Source: Bacteroidales bacterium (GTDB lineage: Bacteria; Bacteroidota; Bacteroidia; Bacteroidales; UBA7960). Taken from it: a DNA stretch of 35,741 bases. Made by a program: the position numbers and the translations under genes. The notes beneath the pieces were generated by a model that worked only from the letters and a program-made list of their open reading frames with translations, did not search any database and was not told the origin of the DNA. Shown here one piece after another: positions 10,443-19,705 of this stretch (positions within the stretch are counted from its first letter, which is position 1; every line of letters begins with the position of its first letter). The stretch covers positions 1-35,741 of the forward strand of contig SKSE01000001.1 in the NCBI GenBank assembly GCA_007118135.1, written 5' to 3'.

Positions 10443-11903
10443 TTAAAAGTTTATGTTTTGAGATTCTTTCGGCACATTATTGTGCAAAAAGTTGATGATA
10501 ACAAAACTTACCAGGGAAATAGTGATGCCAAAAATATTGGCATCGAGCCCTAAAGGTAAGTTTAAATCCATAATAATCAAAGTAATAGTTGTTGAGCCAC
10601 CCAGCAACATAGCCCAGAAAGCTGCCACTGAACTGGCCTTCTTTAAAAACAGTGCTGCCACAACGGGCACAAATAATCCTGATACCATAAAAGCATAGGA
10701 ATAGAGCATCAATTCCAGAACGTTAGGCATTACAGTTGCCAGCATCAAAGCCAGTGTGCCCAGCACCAGTGTAAAGGCCTGTGAAAGTAGCAGGAAGTTT
10801 CTTCTACCATCAGGCATTTTAAACCATTTACCGAAAATATCGGTAAGGAAATTGCCCGATGATGCCATCAGGCAGCTATCAGCTGTTGACATAATGGCTG
10901 AAAAATAGGCTGCCATCATTAGTCCCATCAAACCAACGGGCAACACTGTTCGCAGAAGCATGGGTAGTCCTTGCTCTGCATCAATGTCCGAAGCACTGCT
11001 GAATCCAATATATTCAAACATGCCTTGCGCAATAGCAACCCGGGCAAACAGTCCTAGCAAAACACCCATAAATGCCATGATGGGCCATTCGAAAATTCCG
11101 GCAATATACCAGGCTTTTTGTGCCTGTTTTTTATCACGCGATGCATAAATTCTCTGGTAAAGGGTCATACCCACAAACCATATGGGAATAATCGTTACCG
11201 CCCAGTTTACAATTTGCTGCCAGCTGATATTTCCCAGGCTAAAATACTCAGGTGGAAGCACTTCCCTTATCCCTGCCATGCCGCCCACGCTGTAAAAAGC
11301 TATGGGTATGCCAATAAAAATAAGTCCCGACATCAAAATAATCCACTGGATTGTATCTGTATAAATTACTGCTTTAATACCACCCATTGCAGTGTATACA
11401 ATTACAATAATCCCCATAATAATCAGAGCAGTTAATCGCGGTAGAAGTGGTGTAAAAGTTGCTTCAGCCAGAATGGCCCCTGCCAGGATCTGTGAGCTGG
11501 TAAATCCAAGATAGCCGATACCTGAAATAATTCCTGCCAGTAATGCAACTTTGGGATTGTAAAAGTGCCCCAGCATTTGGGGGAAGGTGTAAAATTTTTT
11601 GAATTTTTCGATGGCTTTAACTCTGGGGATTAATAATACTGCACTAAGCCAGGCTCCGACAAGTCCTGTAAAAAGCATCCATGAGCCTGCAATCCCCATG
11701 ATAAATCCTAATCCTCCCAATCCTATAGAAAAACCGCCACCAACGTCTGTGGCAACTACTGAAAGTCCGATATGCCAGCTGCCTATTTTTCGACCACCCA
11801 CGTAATAGTCATCCACTCCCTTGTTCTTCAGCAGGAACCATACTCCGATTCCTATAACCGCTAACATGTAAAGAGTGAAAACTAATATATCTAAAAAATG
11901 CAT
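10443..11903 (-). CDS. Sodium:solute symporter (SSS family)
   Basis: About thirteen hydrophobic helices and the family hallmark TAMGGIKAVIYTDTIQ identify a Na+-coupled symporter of the SSS (PutP/SGLT) family; GRKIG near the N-terminus is also typical. The ORF track starts at a TTG at 11936, but that codon lies inside the TACCTTTG promoter element (11934-11941), so it cannot be in the transcript. I choose the ATG at 11903, giving 486 residues and a start MHFLDILVF directly before helix 1. The transported solute is unknown. As first gene of the operon with the GNAT protein and racemase, an amino acid is the natural guess; PutP-like proline transport or another carboxylate are alternatives. Confidence 0.9.
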   Translation of the reverse strand: MHFLDILVFTLYMLAVIGIGVWFLLKNKGVDDYYVGGRKIGSWHIGLSVVATDVGGGFSIGLGGLGFIMGIAGSWMLFTGLVGAWLSAVLLIPRVKAIEKFKKFYTFPQMLGHFYNPKVALLAGIISGIGYLGFTSSQILAGAILAEATFTPLLPRLTALIIMGIIVIVYTAMGGIKAVIYTDTIQWIILMSGLIFIGIPIAFYSVGGMAGIREVLPPEYFSLGNISWQQIVNWAVTIIPIWFVGMTLYQRIYASRDKKQAQKAWYIAGIFEWPIMAFMGVLLGLFARVAIAQGMFEYIGFSSASDIDAEQGLPMLLRTVLPVGLMGLMMAAYFSAIMSTADSCLMASSGNFLTDIFGKWFKMPDGRRNFLLLSQAFTLVLGTLALMLATVMPNVLELMLYSYAFMVSGLFVPVVAALFLKKASSVAAFWAMLLGGSTTITLIIMDLNLPLGLDANIFGITISLVSFVIINFLHNNVPKESQNINF

Positions 11904-11933
11904 TAAAAGATTAGGTTCCTGTTTGGATGCCTG

Positions 11934-11965
11934 CAAAGGTAGTGATTTTAAAGGGAAGGGACAAA
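11934..11965 (-). promoter_or_regulatory. Promoter of the symporter-GNAT-racemase operon
   Basis: On the minus strand TTTG (11965-11962) is followed after 20 bp by TACCTTTG (11941-11934) and a C, a textbook Bacteroidota promoter. Transcription should begin near 11928, giving a leader of about 25 nt to the ATG at 11903. This fixes the gene start. Confidence 0.75.
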
Positions 11966-12041
11966 TTGGTCGCTGGAAAAACTGGTAATCAGTGGCTTAT
12001 GGTCCTTAGTTTTTGACAGTTCAGAAATAAAAACTTTACGC

Positions 12042-12049
12042 TAAGTTTG
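12042..12049 (+). promoter_or_regulatory. Promoter -7 element for the radical SAM gene
   Basis: TAAGTTTG followed by C matches TAnnTTTG, 21 bp before the ATG at 12071. The nearest upstream TTTG (12012-12015) is 26 bp away, longer than ideal. Confidence 0.5.
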
Positions 12050-12070
12050 CAGATTAAAATCTATTGAAAA

Positions 12071-13015
12071 ATGAAATTTCCATGGGGCAATTCACGTCGT
12101 TTTCATTCGCTTGCCGATTATTACAAGCAACGGTATGGCAGTCGTATTCAAAAAGTGAGCATTGACGCCGGCTTTACTTGTCCCAACCGTGATGGTACAA
12201 AAGGGAAAGGGGGCTGCACATTTTGCAATAACAGAGGATTCAATCCATCATACTGTCATGAAGAGAGCTCCATCACCGACCAAATAGAAACAGGGCTCAG
12301 GTTTCTGAAAAACAGATATAAAAGAGCCCGGATATTTGTTGCCTATTTCCAGGCTTATTCAAATACCTATGACAAAATTGAGGTGTTGAAAGATCTTTAT
12401 GGACAGGCGCTGGCTCATCCCGAAATATCGGGTTTATCCATAGGCACCCGGCCAGATTGTATAGATGATGAAAAACTGGATTATCTGTCTGAACTAAACC
12501 AGGAATACATAATTTCAGTGGAATACGGGGTTGAATCCTGCTATGAAGATACTTTGCTCAGAATTAACCGGGGACATACATTTGCCGATTCAGTCAAAGC
12601 CATTGAAACAACAGCCGCAAGAAAACTGCATACGGGCATTCATCTTATTATGGGTTTGCCCGGGGAAACCCGCGAGCAAATGCTGGCTCAAAGTCATATC
12701 ATTTCCCGATTACCCATCGGTTCGGTAAAATTTCATCAGCTTCAGATTGTCAAAGACACACCTATGGCAGATGAATATTTAAAGTCCCCTGGCAACTTCC
12801 ACTTTTTTGAACCCGAAGAATACGTTGATTTTATAGTGCGCTTTCTGGAAAACCTCCGTCCTGATATTGCCATTGAACGTTTTGCCGGTGAAGTGCCACC
12901 TGACTATAATCTTCGCAAATCATGGAAAGGCTTGCGCAGTGACCAGATGATTTCCCTGATAGAAAAAGAATTGGAGCAGCGCAATACCTGGCAGGGAAAA
13001 AATTTCAAAAATTGA
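12071..13015 (+). CDS. TIGR01212 family radical SAM protein (YhcC/YtqA-like)
   Basis: The 314-residue protein carries the family's radical SAM signature FTCPNRDGTKGKGGCTFC, with cluster cysteines 37, 49 and 52. The spacing between the first two cysteines is wider than the classical CxxxCxxC and is diagnostic of TIGR01212. Downstream come the SAM-binding strand segments (SVEYGVES, IHLIMGLPGET) and the conserved VKFHQLQIVKDT. It should bind a [4Fe-4S] cluster and cleave SAM in the cytosol; the physiological substrate is not established from sequence alone. It diverges from the symporter operon with its own promoter and lies about 100 bp upstream of the AbgT transporter gene. Confidence 0.92.
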   Translation: MKFPWGNSRRFHSLADYYKQRYGSRIQKVSIDAGFTCPNRDGTKGKGGCTFCNNRGFNPSYCHEESSITDQIETGLRFLKNRYKRARIFVAYFQAYSNTYDKIEVLKDLYGQALAHPEISGLSIGTRPDCIDDEKLDYLSELNQEYIISVEYGVESCYEDTLLRINRGHTFADSVKAIETTAARKLHTGIHLIMGLPGETREQMLAQSHIISRLPIGSVKFHQLQIVKDTPMADEYLKSPGNFHFFEPEEYVDFIVRFLENLRPDIAIERFAGEVPPDYNLRKSWKGLRSDQMISLIEKELEQRNTWQGKNFKN

Positions 13016-13031
13016 TTCAAAGAAATTTGAT

Positions 13032-13039
13032 TATTTTTG
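13032..13039 (+). promoter_or_regulatory. Candidate -7 element for the AbgT-family gene
   Basis: TATTTTTG matches TAnnTTTG, with TTG at 13012-13014 and a 17-bp spacer. T-rich matches such as this arise easily by chance. Confidence 0.3.
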
Positions 13040-13113
13040 GCTCTTTTTAAACCCTTTTTACCATAGGTCTGAATTTTTATTTGAGATTTTTTTTGGATGT
13101 AAAACTTTGATAT

Positions 13114-14667
13114 ATGAATAATCAGAATTCAGGATTTGTAGCTGGGATGCTTAGTGCCATCGAACGGGTAGGGAATAAATTACCGCACCCGGGTGCTTTG
13201 TTTGCCTATTTTGCCATGGGAATTATTCTGCTGAGTGGAATTATTTCCTTTTTTAATGTTACGGCTGTGCATCCCGGAACGGGTGAAACCATCGAGGTCT
13301 TTAACCTTGTGAGTCGTGAAGGTTTACATATGATCGTAACAGGCATGGTAACAAACTTTACTTCTTTTGCTCCGTTGGGAACTGTTCTGGTTGCTCTGCT
13401 GGGTATTGGTATTGCCGAAGCTAGTGGTTTGATGTCGACCGGATTGCGATTGCTTGTTATTTCCGCACCCAAAAACCTTCTCACTTTTGCCATCGTTTTT
13501 GCCGGTATATTGTCAAACACTGCCAGCGAGGTGGGTTATGTGGTACTTGTACCGCTGGGAGGTATGATTTTTCTGGCTGTCGGCCGAAACCCCATAGCAG
13601 GTATTGCCGCAGCATTTGCAGGAGTATCGGGTGGTTATTCTGCCAATTTGCTTCTGGGTACCATCGATCCACTTTTAGCAGGTCTTTCTGAAGAAGCTGC
13701 AAATATCGTTGACCCAACCTATACAGTTAATCCTGCTGCAAACTATTATTTTATGTTTGTTTCTACTTTCTTTATTGCTACCATTGGTACGTGGGTTACT
13801 GAAAGGGTCATTGTGCCCCGTTTGGGTGAATACAAAGGAGAAGCAAAACCCGAAGAGATTAAAAAACTTGATGATGATGAAAAACGCGGAATGCGGTTTA
13901 CTCTTGTAGCTTTTCTCATCATTGTTGTTTTGATAGGTCTCAGTATGGTTCCCATCGACAGGGGAATATGGGCCAATATTCCTGGTAGTGGCTTTCTACG
14001 CGACCCCAATACCGGTGGTTTGCTTCGCTCCCCATTTATGAGCGGTATCGTAGCCATTATTTTTCTTATAGCAGGTATTTTGGGTATTGTTTACGGTATA
14101 GGTGCCAGAACATTAAAAAGCAACGATGATGTAATACTGGGCATGGGCAAATCCATGTCGACCCTCGGAACATACATTGTTCTGGTGTTTTTTGCTGCCC
14201 AGTTTGTAGCTTACTTTAACTGGACAAATCTGGGATTAATTTTTGCCATCAAGGGTGCCAACCTTATTGGAGCAATGGGGCTCGGTCGTATTCCACTTAT
14301 GATTGCTTTGGTATTGATTTCTGCACTTATAAACCTTGTTGTGGGAAGTGCCAGTGCCAAATGGGCAATTCTTGCACCGGTATTTATTCCTATGTTTATG
14401 CTACTGGGCTATTCGCCCGAGTTTACTCAACTGGCATACAGAGTAGGGGATAGTGTTACCAATGTTATTGCTCCAATGATGTCGTACTTTGCTATGATAG
14501 TAGCATTTTTTGAAAAATATGATAAAAAAGCAGGCATAGGGACAATCATCGCTACTATGTTGCCCTATACTTTTATTTTCCTTGGGGCCTGGTTGATTTT
14601 ACTTGTTATATGGATTCTTCTCGGAGTACCCATCGGCCCTGGTGCACCCCTGTTTTACGAGTTATAA
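13114..14667 (+). CDS. AbgT family transporter
   Basis: The 517-residue protein is strongly hydrophobic, with about eleven to thirteen membrane segments. Its opening ([18 protein letters not shown]) and the inner motif [18 protein letters not shown] are typical of the AbgT family, which includes E. coli AbgT (p-aminobenzoyl-glutamate uptake) and the YdaH/MtrF efflux-type proteins. Members form inner-membrane dimers with an elevator-like fold. No AbgA/AbgB peptidase genes are adjacent, so import of p-aminobenzoyl-glutamate is not supported by context; a dipeptide-like substrate or sulfonamide/antimetabolite export are alternatives. A strong terminator follows, so the transcript ends here. Confidence 0.93.
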   Translation: MNNQNSGFVAGMLSAIERVGNKLPHPGALFAYFAMGIILLSGIISFFNVTAVHPGTGETIEVFNLVSREGLHMIVTGMVTNFTSFAPLGTVLVALLGIGIAEASGLMSTGLRLLVISAPKNLLTFAIVFAGILSNTASEVGYVVLVPLGGMIFLAVGRNPIAGIAAAFAGVSGGYSANLLLGTIDPLLAGLSEEAANIVDPTYTVNPAANYYFMFVSTFFIATIGTWVTERVIVPRLGEYKGEAKPEEIKKLDDDEKRGMRFTLVAFLIIVVLIGLSMVPIDRGIWANIPGSGFLRDPNTGGLLRSPFMSGIVAIIFLIAGILGIVYGIGARTLKSNDDVILGMGKSMSTLGTYIVLVFFAAQFVAYFNWTNLGLIFAIKGANLIGAMGLGRIPLMIALVLISALINLVVGSASAKWAILAPVFIPMFMLLGYSPEFTQLAYRVGDSVTNVIAPMMSYFAMIVAFFEKYDKKAGIGTIIATMLPYTFIFLGAWLILLVIWILLGVPIGPGAPLFYEL

Positions 14668-14701
14668 GAGAATAATTAACTGATTGTTGAAAAATAACAT
14701 G

Positions 14702-14732
14702 GAGCCTGAAGCTTTTGCTTTAGGCTCTTTTT
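14702..14732 (+). terminator. Intrinsic terminator after the AbgT-family gene
   Basis: GAGCCTGAAGC and GCTTTAGGCTC form an 11-bp stem (one G-U pair) with a TTTT loop, followed by five T residues. Confidence 0.85.
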
Positions 14733-14743
14733 AGATTTATTGT

Positions 14744-14751
14744 TATATTTG
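14744..14751 (+). promoter_or_regulatory. Promoter -7 element for the first universal stress gene
   Basis: TATATTTG matches TAnnTTTG and lies just after the terminator, 45 bp before the ATG at 14797. The nearest TTTG upstream (14714-14717) is 26 bp away. Confidence 0.5.
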
Positions 14752-14796
14752 ATTGGCGAAATCTTATTTTCTTTCGGTTAGAAGTTTCTTGTGGTA

Positions 14797-15624
14797 ATGC
14801 TTCCTGGCTTAATTTATTCTGTTTTGGTTCCTGTTGATTTTTCCCGACAATCTGTTTGGGCATTGTCTGTTGCAGCTATGCTGGTAAAGAATAATAAGGG
14901 AATTATACATCTTCTTCATGTTGTTGATTCACGTATCGATTATGAAAAAGAAACTTTGGAAAAAATAAGAATAAACCTTTTTGAATTTGCGCAGGAACAG
15001 CAGCAATTGCTGGGTGTATCAATCATACCCAATATTGAAAGAGGCAATATTTTTCAAAGCATTGGCGATACTGCAAACCGCTTGGGTGCAAAAATCATTA
15101 TTATGGGTACACATGGCGTTAAGGGTATTCAAAAAGTTATTGGAAGTTTTGCGGTCAGGGTAATGCTGGGGAGTAAGATTCCGGTGATATTGATCAAAGA
15201 TCAATTTATTTCACAAAACTTCAATAAAATAATTATTCCGAATGATACCCTAACAACCATCGATATTGTTACAGAAAAAGTTATTGAATCCGGAAAAGTT
15301 ATCCACGGAAATATTTATCTGTTCAATCTTCTAAGAACCATGTCCGCTTTCAGAAAAGTAAAGATAATGGGTCAAATCAAAAGGACTCTCAATAAACTTA
15401 ATTCTGCCGGTTATAACAGTGAAAGTATTGTAATTCAGAATGATATACAGGATTTTACAAATCTTATTATAAGATATGCTAAGAATATAAATGCAGATAT
15501 GATTGCCATCTCTTTACAATCAAAAAAACCAGGAAAAGAATTTCAAATATCTGATTTGGCCATGAACCTTATAAACAAAGCTCCAATTCCAATATATGTT
15601 GTGAACCCGGAAGTTATTAAATAA
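14797..15624 (+). CDS. Universal stress protein, two Usp domains (first of three)
   Basis: I start at the ATG at 14797 rather than the track's GTG six bases earlier (275 residues). Residues about 5-130 form a complete UspA domain: the strand VLVPVDFS, then IIMGTHGVKG and IGS, which make the ATP-binding loop. Residues about 135-275 form a second, degenerate Usp domain in which that glycine loop is not recognisable. Tandem Usp proteins of about 280 residues are common in Bacteroidota and act in the cytosol in stress and energy-limitation responses; the exact role is unknown. It has its own promoter and terminator upstream and two paralogues downstream. Confidence 0.88.
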   Translation: MLPGLIYSVLVPVDFSRQSVWALSVAAMLVKNNKGIIHLLHVVDSRIDYEKETLEKIRINLFEFAQEQQQLLGVSIIPNIERGNIFQSIGDTANRLGAKIIIMGTHGVKGIQKVIGSFAVRVMLGSKIPVILIKDQFISQNFNKIIIPNDTLTTIDIVTEKVIESGKVIHGNIYLFNLLRTMSAFRKVKIMGQIKRTLNKLNSAGYNSESIVIQNDIQDFTNLIIRYAKNINADMIAISLQSKKPGKEFQISDLAMNLINKAPIPIYVVNPEVIK

Positions 15625-15752
15625 ACTTTTTTTTTGGTTGAGTTTAAAAAAACATACAAAAGCCTGATTTCATACAAGTTTTCTCAAATGTATCCGGGGT
15701 TAAAGGCTAAAATCATCAAAATAAATATATTTTATTCAATTGAAAAGCAATT

Positions 15753-16331
15753 ATGAACATAAAAAATATTTGTGTATTCTGTTCATCCAGCAATCAAATA
15801 GCTGATCATTTTTTTCATGATGCTGCCAGTTTGGGTCAATATATTGTTGCACAGGGTTGGGGACTTGTTTATGGTGGAACAAAAATAGGTTTGATGGGGC
15901 ATATAGCTGATATCGTACTTAAAGGTAAATCAAACGTTATTGGAGTAATTCCCAGGCACATACAAGCTAAAGGGATTGAGCATAAACAGTGTACGGAACT
16001 GATCTTAACAAATGATATGAGTGAACGAAAAATGACAATGATTGCCAGATCAGATGTTTTTATTGCCCTTCCGGGAGGTTTTGGTACCTTGGAAGAAATT
16101 CTTGAGGTTATAACACTCAAACAATTGCAATTGCATGACAAACCCATTATTTTTCTGAATACTAATAACTATTTTGATCACCTTGCATGTTTTTTTGACC
16201 AGATTTTTTACGAAAAATTTACTGCTGACAAATTCAGACAATTGTATTACATGGCTCCCCATGTAAACGCCCTGTCTGAATATCTGAAGAATTACCAAAG
16301 GCCTTATTTAACAGATAAATTGTCTGATTAA
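15753..16331 (+). CDS. LOG family protein (TIGR00730, nucleotide 5'-monophosphate phosphoribohydrolase-like)
   Basis: The 192-residue protein opens with a Rossmann strand (ICVFCSSSN) and has the two signatures of the LOG/lysine-decarboxylase-like family: GGTKIGLMG at 41-49 and PGGFGTLEE at 107-115, with Arg92-Lys93 before the latter. Family members hydrolyse the N-glycosidic bond of nucleoside 5'-monophosphates; in plants and some bacteria this releases cytokinins, and in others it serves nucleotide salvage. Length and motifs are complete, so it is probably active. It sits between the first two universal stress genes, with about 130-150 bp on each side, so shared transcription is possible but not shown. 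Confidence 0.92.
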   Translation: MNIKNICVFCSSSNQIADHFFHDAASLGQYIVAQGWGLVYGGTKIGLMGHIADIVLKGKSNVIGVIPRHIQAKGIEHKQCTELILTNDMSERKMTMIARSDVFIALPGGFGTLEEILEVITLKQLQLHDKPIIFLNTNNYFDHLACFFDQIFYEKFTADKFRQLYYMAPHVNALSEYLKNYQRPYLTDKLSD

Positions 16332-16479
16332 TTGAAACGTAAAACATAATTATTTCTTTTCTGATAATTTTTGAAGTAAAAGTAATCTCCGGTGTTTAAA
16401 ATGTATTTTTTTTATGTACTTTGCATGACAAATATATTGCTGTTTAATAGCTTCATGTTTTTAATTAATTTCATTCAAA

Positions 16480-17430
16480 ATGAAGACAGGTAGAAATAAA
16501 ATTCTTGTAGCTATTGACTTTGAAGAGCAATCTCTCAATGCTCTTGAGCATTCCTTTGAGATAGCAAGATTATTTGAAGCTGAGCTAATACTCCTATACG
16601 TTATTGAAGTGTCAAATGTGCTGGGTAAGTTGCGATCTCCCGAAGATTATGTAAAGAAAATCATTCAGGAAGCAAGAGAAAAATTTGATGAACTTGAGAA
16701 GCTTGCCCAATCAGTTTCTTCAAAGGCATTGGTAAGAACAAGTGTGATAATTGAAAAGGGAAAACCCTATGATAAAATCATTGAAACTGCTATTGAACAG
16801 GATGTGATTATGATAGTAATGGGCAAGAATAGTATTTCTTCAGCATCTAAAAGAAATAAATACATCGGAAGTAATACAATGAATGTGGTTAGAGAAGCTG
16901 AATGTCCTGTAATCACTATTAAAGAACATACAAAGATTCCAGGCAAATTTTACAGAATATTACTGCCACTTGATTTTACCCGGCAAACCAAAAAACAGGT
17001 TCAGAAAGCTATTGAGTTTGGAGGATATTTTGGTGCAAAGATATATGTACTCTCGATTGTAACAAGCGATAATAAAGTAGCAAAGCTTCTTAAACAGGTT
17101 CAGCTGAACCAGGTGAAAAATGCCATTCACAAAAACGGAATTAGTTGTCATACTGAAAGTTTACTTGCTAATGAAGAAACTGTTTCTGAATTGGTAATAT
17201 CCTACAGTAAAAAAATTGACGCCGACCTTATTATCATTATGACACAGCAAAAGAAAAGCTTTGTAAACTATTATATTGGCTCAAATGCACAGGAAATTAT
17301 ATTCAACTCATCTTTACCGGTACTAAGTATTATTCCTACGGCAGAGTTTAAGCCAGGTGTAGTAACTTCTATGGTAGATCCGCTGGGCTTAATTAAAAAA
17401 AAGTTAGACGATGAGCTTAATGAAGATTAA
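16480..17430 (+). CDS. Universal stress protein, two Usp domains (second of three)
   Basis: The 316-residue protein has two Usp domains (about 6-150 and 155-285). The first starts KILVAIDFEEQSLNALEHS and has IVMGKNSISS where the ATP-binding glycine loop should be, so the GxxG step is altered, though IGS further on is kept. The second domain has IIMTQQKKS in the same place with IGS retained. Nucleotide binding may therefore be weak or absent. After the second domain comes an acidic tail with the motif VDPLGLIKKK that recurs in the third Usp protein. It is encoded alone between gaps of about 140 bp, in the same direction as its paralogues. Confidence 0.87.
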   Translation: MKTGRNKILVAIDFEEQSLNALEHSFEIARLFEAELILLYVIEVSNVLGKLRSPEDYVKKIIQEAREKFDELEKLAQSVSSKALVRTSVIIEKGKPYDKIIETAIEQDVIMIVMGKNSISSASKRNKYIGSNTMNVVREAECPVITIKEHTKIPGKFYRILLPLDFTRQTKKQVQKAIEFGGYFGAKIYVLSIVTSDNKVAKLLKQVQLNQVKNAIHKNGISCHTESLLANEETVSELVISYSKKIDADLIIIMTQQKKSFVNYYIGSNAQEIIFNSSLPVLSIIPTAEFKPGVVTSMVDPLGLIKKKLDDELNED

Positions 17431-17473
17431 CATCTGAATTTATTAAGATTTCCTTGTTTCAAATATTATTTAA

Positions 17474-17505
17474 TTGTAAGGTTTTGCTAAAAAGTTCTAT
17501 TTTTG
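17474..17505 (+). promoter_or_regulatory. Promoter of the third universal stress gene
   Basis: TTG at 17474-17476 and TATTTTTG at 17498-17505 are separated by 21 bp, giving a leader of about 60 nt before the ATG at 17570. The TATTTTTG match is T-rich, so confidence is moderate. Confidence 0.4.
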
Positions 17506-17569
17506 TTTCACGGGTCTTTACAATGTGGCAATTTAATAGTTATTTATAAAATAGTTAAATTTACTGTTT

Positions 17570-18451
17570 ATGACAACAACTGAAAGGGATATTATTCTGG
17601 TTCCAACCGATTTTACACCGGTAGCCGACTGTGCTCTGGATCATGCCATAGAAATTGCTAAACTTTTTAATCAAAAAATATGTCTTTTGCATATAGTGGG
17701 TAAAAAGACATCTTCTGATTACAGAGACCTGGTCCTTGATAAAATGAAAAAAATTGCGCAGTCTAATCAGAGCAGAACCGGAATCAATATTAGCTACAAA
17801 ATAGCTGAAGGAAGTATTTTCGATGAAATAAGCTCTACTGCAAGTGAGTTAATGGCTGAATTTATTGTAATGGGTATACATGGGAAACAGGGAGTTCAGC
17901 ATATTGTGGGAAGTTATGCTTATAAAGTGATTTGTAGCTCGAAAGTACCAGTAATGGTAGTGAAAAAGAAACATCATCATGTAGGTTTTAATAATATTGT
18001 AGTACCCATAAGCTTTAATGTTGAAACTGCCCATAAAATTAATCAGTCAATAAAATTTGCTAAGTATTTTGATTCAACTATTCATATTATTGGTGTACTC
18101 CGTTCTAAAAGCAGTGTTTATAAAATTAAGAAAGAAGCATTACTTAAAAATCTGATGGACTTTGTTGAAAAAGCCGGTGTAAAAGTAAAAGCTGAAGTTA
18201 TTGTTAGAACTGGTGCTGACCTTGACGATGAAGTGTTAAGATACTCACGTGAGATTGATGCTGATTTGATTATGATTGTTGCTGAACAAAGTGGAAGATT
18301 CAATCTTGTTATGGGCCGTAATGATGCCGAGCAAATAATTGATAAAGCTGATATACCTGTACTTACCGTCATTCCCAATCCTGAAGAAGATGACGAAGAC
18401 TCCATGCTTAGTTCATTTTTCGATCCGTTTGGTATTATTGAAAAACCATGA
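17570..18451 (+). CDS. Universal stress protein, two Usp domains (third of three)
   Basis: The 293-residue protein repeats the tandem Usp plan. The first domain (about 5-130) is intact, with IILVPTDFTPVADCALDHA and FIVMGIHGKQGVQHIVGS, nearly the same ATP-loop sequence as the first paralogue. The second (about 140-275) is degenerate, with IMIVAEQSG in place of the loop. The C-terminus ends SFFDPFGIIEKP, sharing the DPxGxIxK tail motif with the second paralogue, which suggests a conserved docking tail or common descent by duplication. It is followed after 53 bp by proline dehydrogenase in the same direction, so the two could be cotranscribed. Confidence 0.88.
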   Translation: MTTTERDIILVPTDFTPVADCALDHAIEIAKLFNQKICLLHIVGKKTSSDYRDLVLDKMKKIAQSNQSRTGINISYKIAEGSIFDEISSTASELMAEFIVMGIHGKQGVQHIVGSYAYKVICSSKVPVMVVKKKHHHVGFNNIVVPISFNVETAHKINQSIKFAKYFDSTIHIIGVLRSKSSVYKIKKEALLKNLMDFVEKAGVKVKAEVIVRTGADLDDEVLRYSREIDADLIMIVAEQSGRFNLVMGRNDAEQIIDKADIPVLTVIPNPEEDDEDSMLSSFFDPFGIIEKP

Positions 18452-18504
18452 TTCCGTAGATTCTTATTCAGCTCTACTCATATATCCCTTAAATGCTTCA
18501 TTAA

Positions 18505-19683
18505 ATGATTTCATTCGATGATACCAGGGTAGCTTTTGCAGATAAAACGACTACCGAACTCAAAAAAGCCTGGTGGTTGTTTATTTTGGTTAAAAACCCA
18601 AGACTGGTAAAGGTGGGTTCAGTATTACTGAATATTGCCAATAGTATTCGGTTACCTTTACGATGGATATTAAAAACTACTGTTTTTAAACACTTTTGTG
18701 GTGGAGAAACCATAGAAGAATGTAGAGATACGCTTGATAAGTTTTCTGACTCGGGCATCAAAGCTGTTCTGGATTATGCTGCAGAAGGAGTTCAGACTGA
18801 AAAAGAGTTTGATGAAGCCCGCGACAGAATTCTTGCTACCATTGAGCTAAGTCGTACCAACAGCAATATCGGCTTTGCCGTTTTTAAGTTTACCGGTATT
18901 GCCAGGTTTTCTCTGCTGGAGAAATTTGGAAACGATGATACGTTGAGCCAAAAAGAACTTGACGAATTCGAAAGGATAAAAAGGAGAGCCGACGATATTT
19001 GCACTAATGCCAGAGATGCCGGAATTCCCGTAATGATCGATGCAGAAGAAACCTGGATTCAGGATGCTGTGGATGAAATTGTTGAAAATCTCATGGAGAA
19101 ATACAACAAGGAATCGCATGTGGTTTACCATACCTTACAGATGTACCGCATTGATAAACTTTATTATCTCAAGAAAATTACTGAAGAAGCAAGGATCAAG
19201 GGGTATTTGCCTGCCTTCAAGCTGGTGAGGGGTGCTTATATGGAAAAAGAGCGGGAGAGAGCTCAAAAAATGTCGTATGCTTCACCCATTCATCCTGTTA
19301 AAAATGCCACCGATGGCGCATTTAACGATGCTGTCAGGTTCTGTCTTGAAAATATTGGCAACATAGCACTTTGTGTGGGTACTCATAATGAAATTACTTG
19401 CCAGTTGGCCGCTGAATATATGGCAGAAAATGAACTGGAACCTGCCCATGAAAAGATACATTTCTCTCAGCTTATGGGTATGAGCGACCATATAAGCTAC
19501 AATCTGGCCAAAGCAGGCTACAATGTTAGCAAATACTTACCTTACGGTCCCATCAGACTGGTAATGCCCTACCTCATAAGAAGGGCAGAGGAGAATACAT
19601 CTGTTGCAGGGCAAACCGGACGGGAACTTTTTCTGATAAAAAAAGAATTGAAAAGACGGAAAGAAGAAAAAAAGAAAAGCTGA
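18505..19683 (+). CDS. Proline dehydrogenase (PRODH) family FAD enzyme
   Basis: The 392-residue single-domain protein matches the FAD-dependent proline dehydrogenase TIM barrel (PutB-type, not the bifunctional PutA). Diagnostic stretches are KLVRGAYMEKER, VGTHNE, QLMGMSDHISYNLAKAG, YLPYGP and PYLIRRAEEN (to about residue 364), where the two arginines at 359-360 bind the proline carboxylate. It oxidises L-proline to pyrroline-5-carboxylate and passes electrons to the respiratory chain at the inner membrane. The partner P5C dehydrogenase is not in the window. It follows a universal stress gene by 53 bp and converges with the RNA methyltransferase with 22 bp between stops and no obvious hairpin. 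Confidence 0.92.
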   Translation: MISFDDTRVAFADKTTTELKKAWWLFILVKNPRLVKVGSVLLNIANSIRLPLRWILKTTVFKHFCGGETIEECRDTLDKFSDSGIKAVLDYAAEGVQTEKEFDEARDRILATIELSRTNSNIGFAVFKFTGIARFSLLEKFGNDDTLSQKELDEFERIKRRADDICTNARDAGIPVMIDAEETWIQDAVDEIVENLMEKYNKESHVVYHTLQMYRIDKLYYLKKITEEARIKGYLPAFKLVRGAYMEKERERAQKMSYASPIHPVKNATDGAFNDAVRFCLENIGNIALCVGTHNEITCQLAAEYMAENELEPAHEKIHFSQLMGMSDHISYNLAKAGYNVSKYLPYGPIRLVMPYLIRRAEENTSVAGQTGRELFLIKKELKRRKEEKKKS

Positions 19684-19705
19684 TAACAGCAGGAAAATGC
19701 TTATT

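Noticed and set aside
15625-16479. Search for small RNAs or separate promoters around the LOG gene
   Set aside because: The flanking gaps contain only near-miss promoter strings such as GTACTTTG and A/T-rich sequence; nothing strong enough to call.
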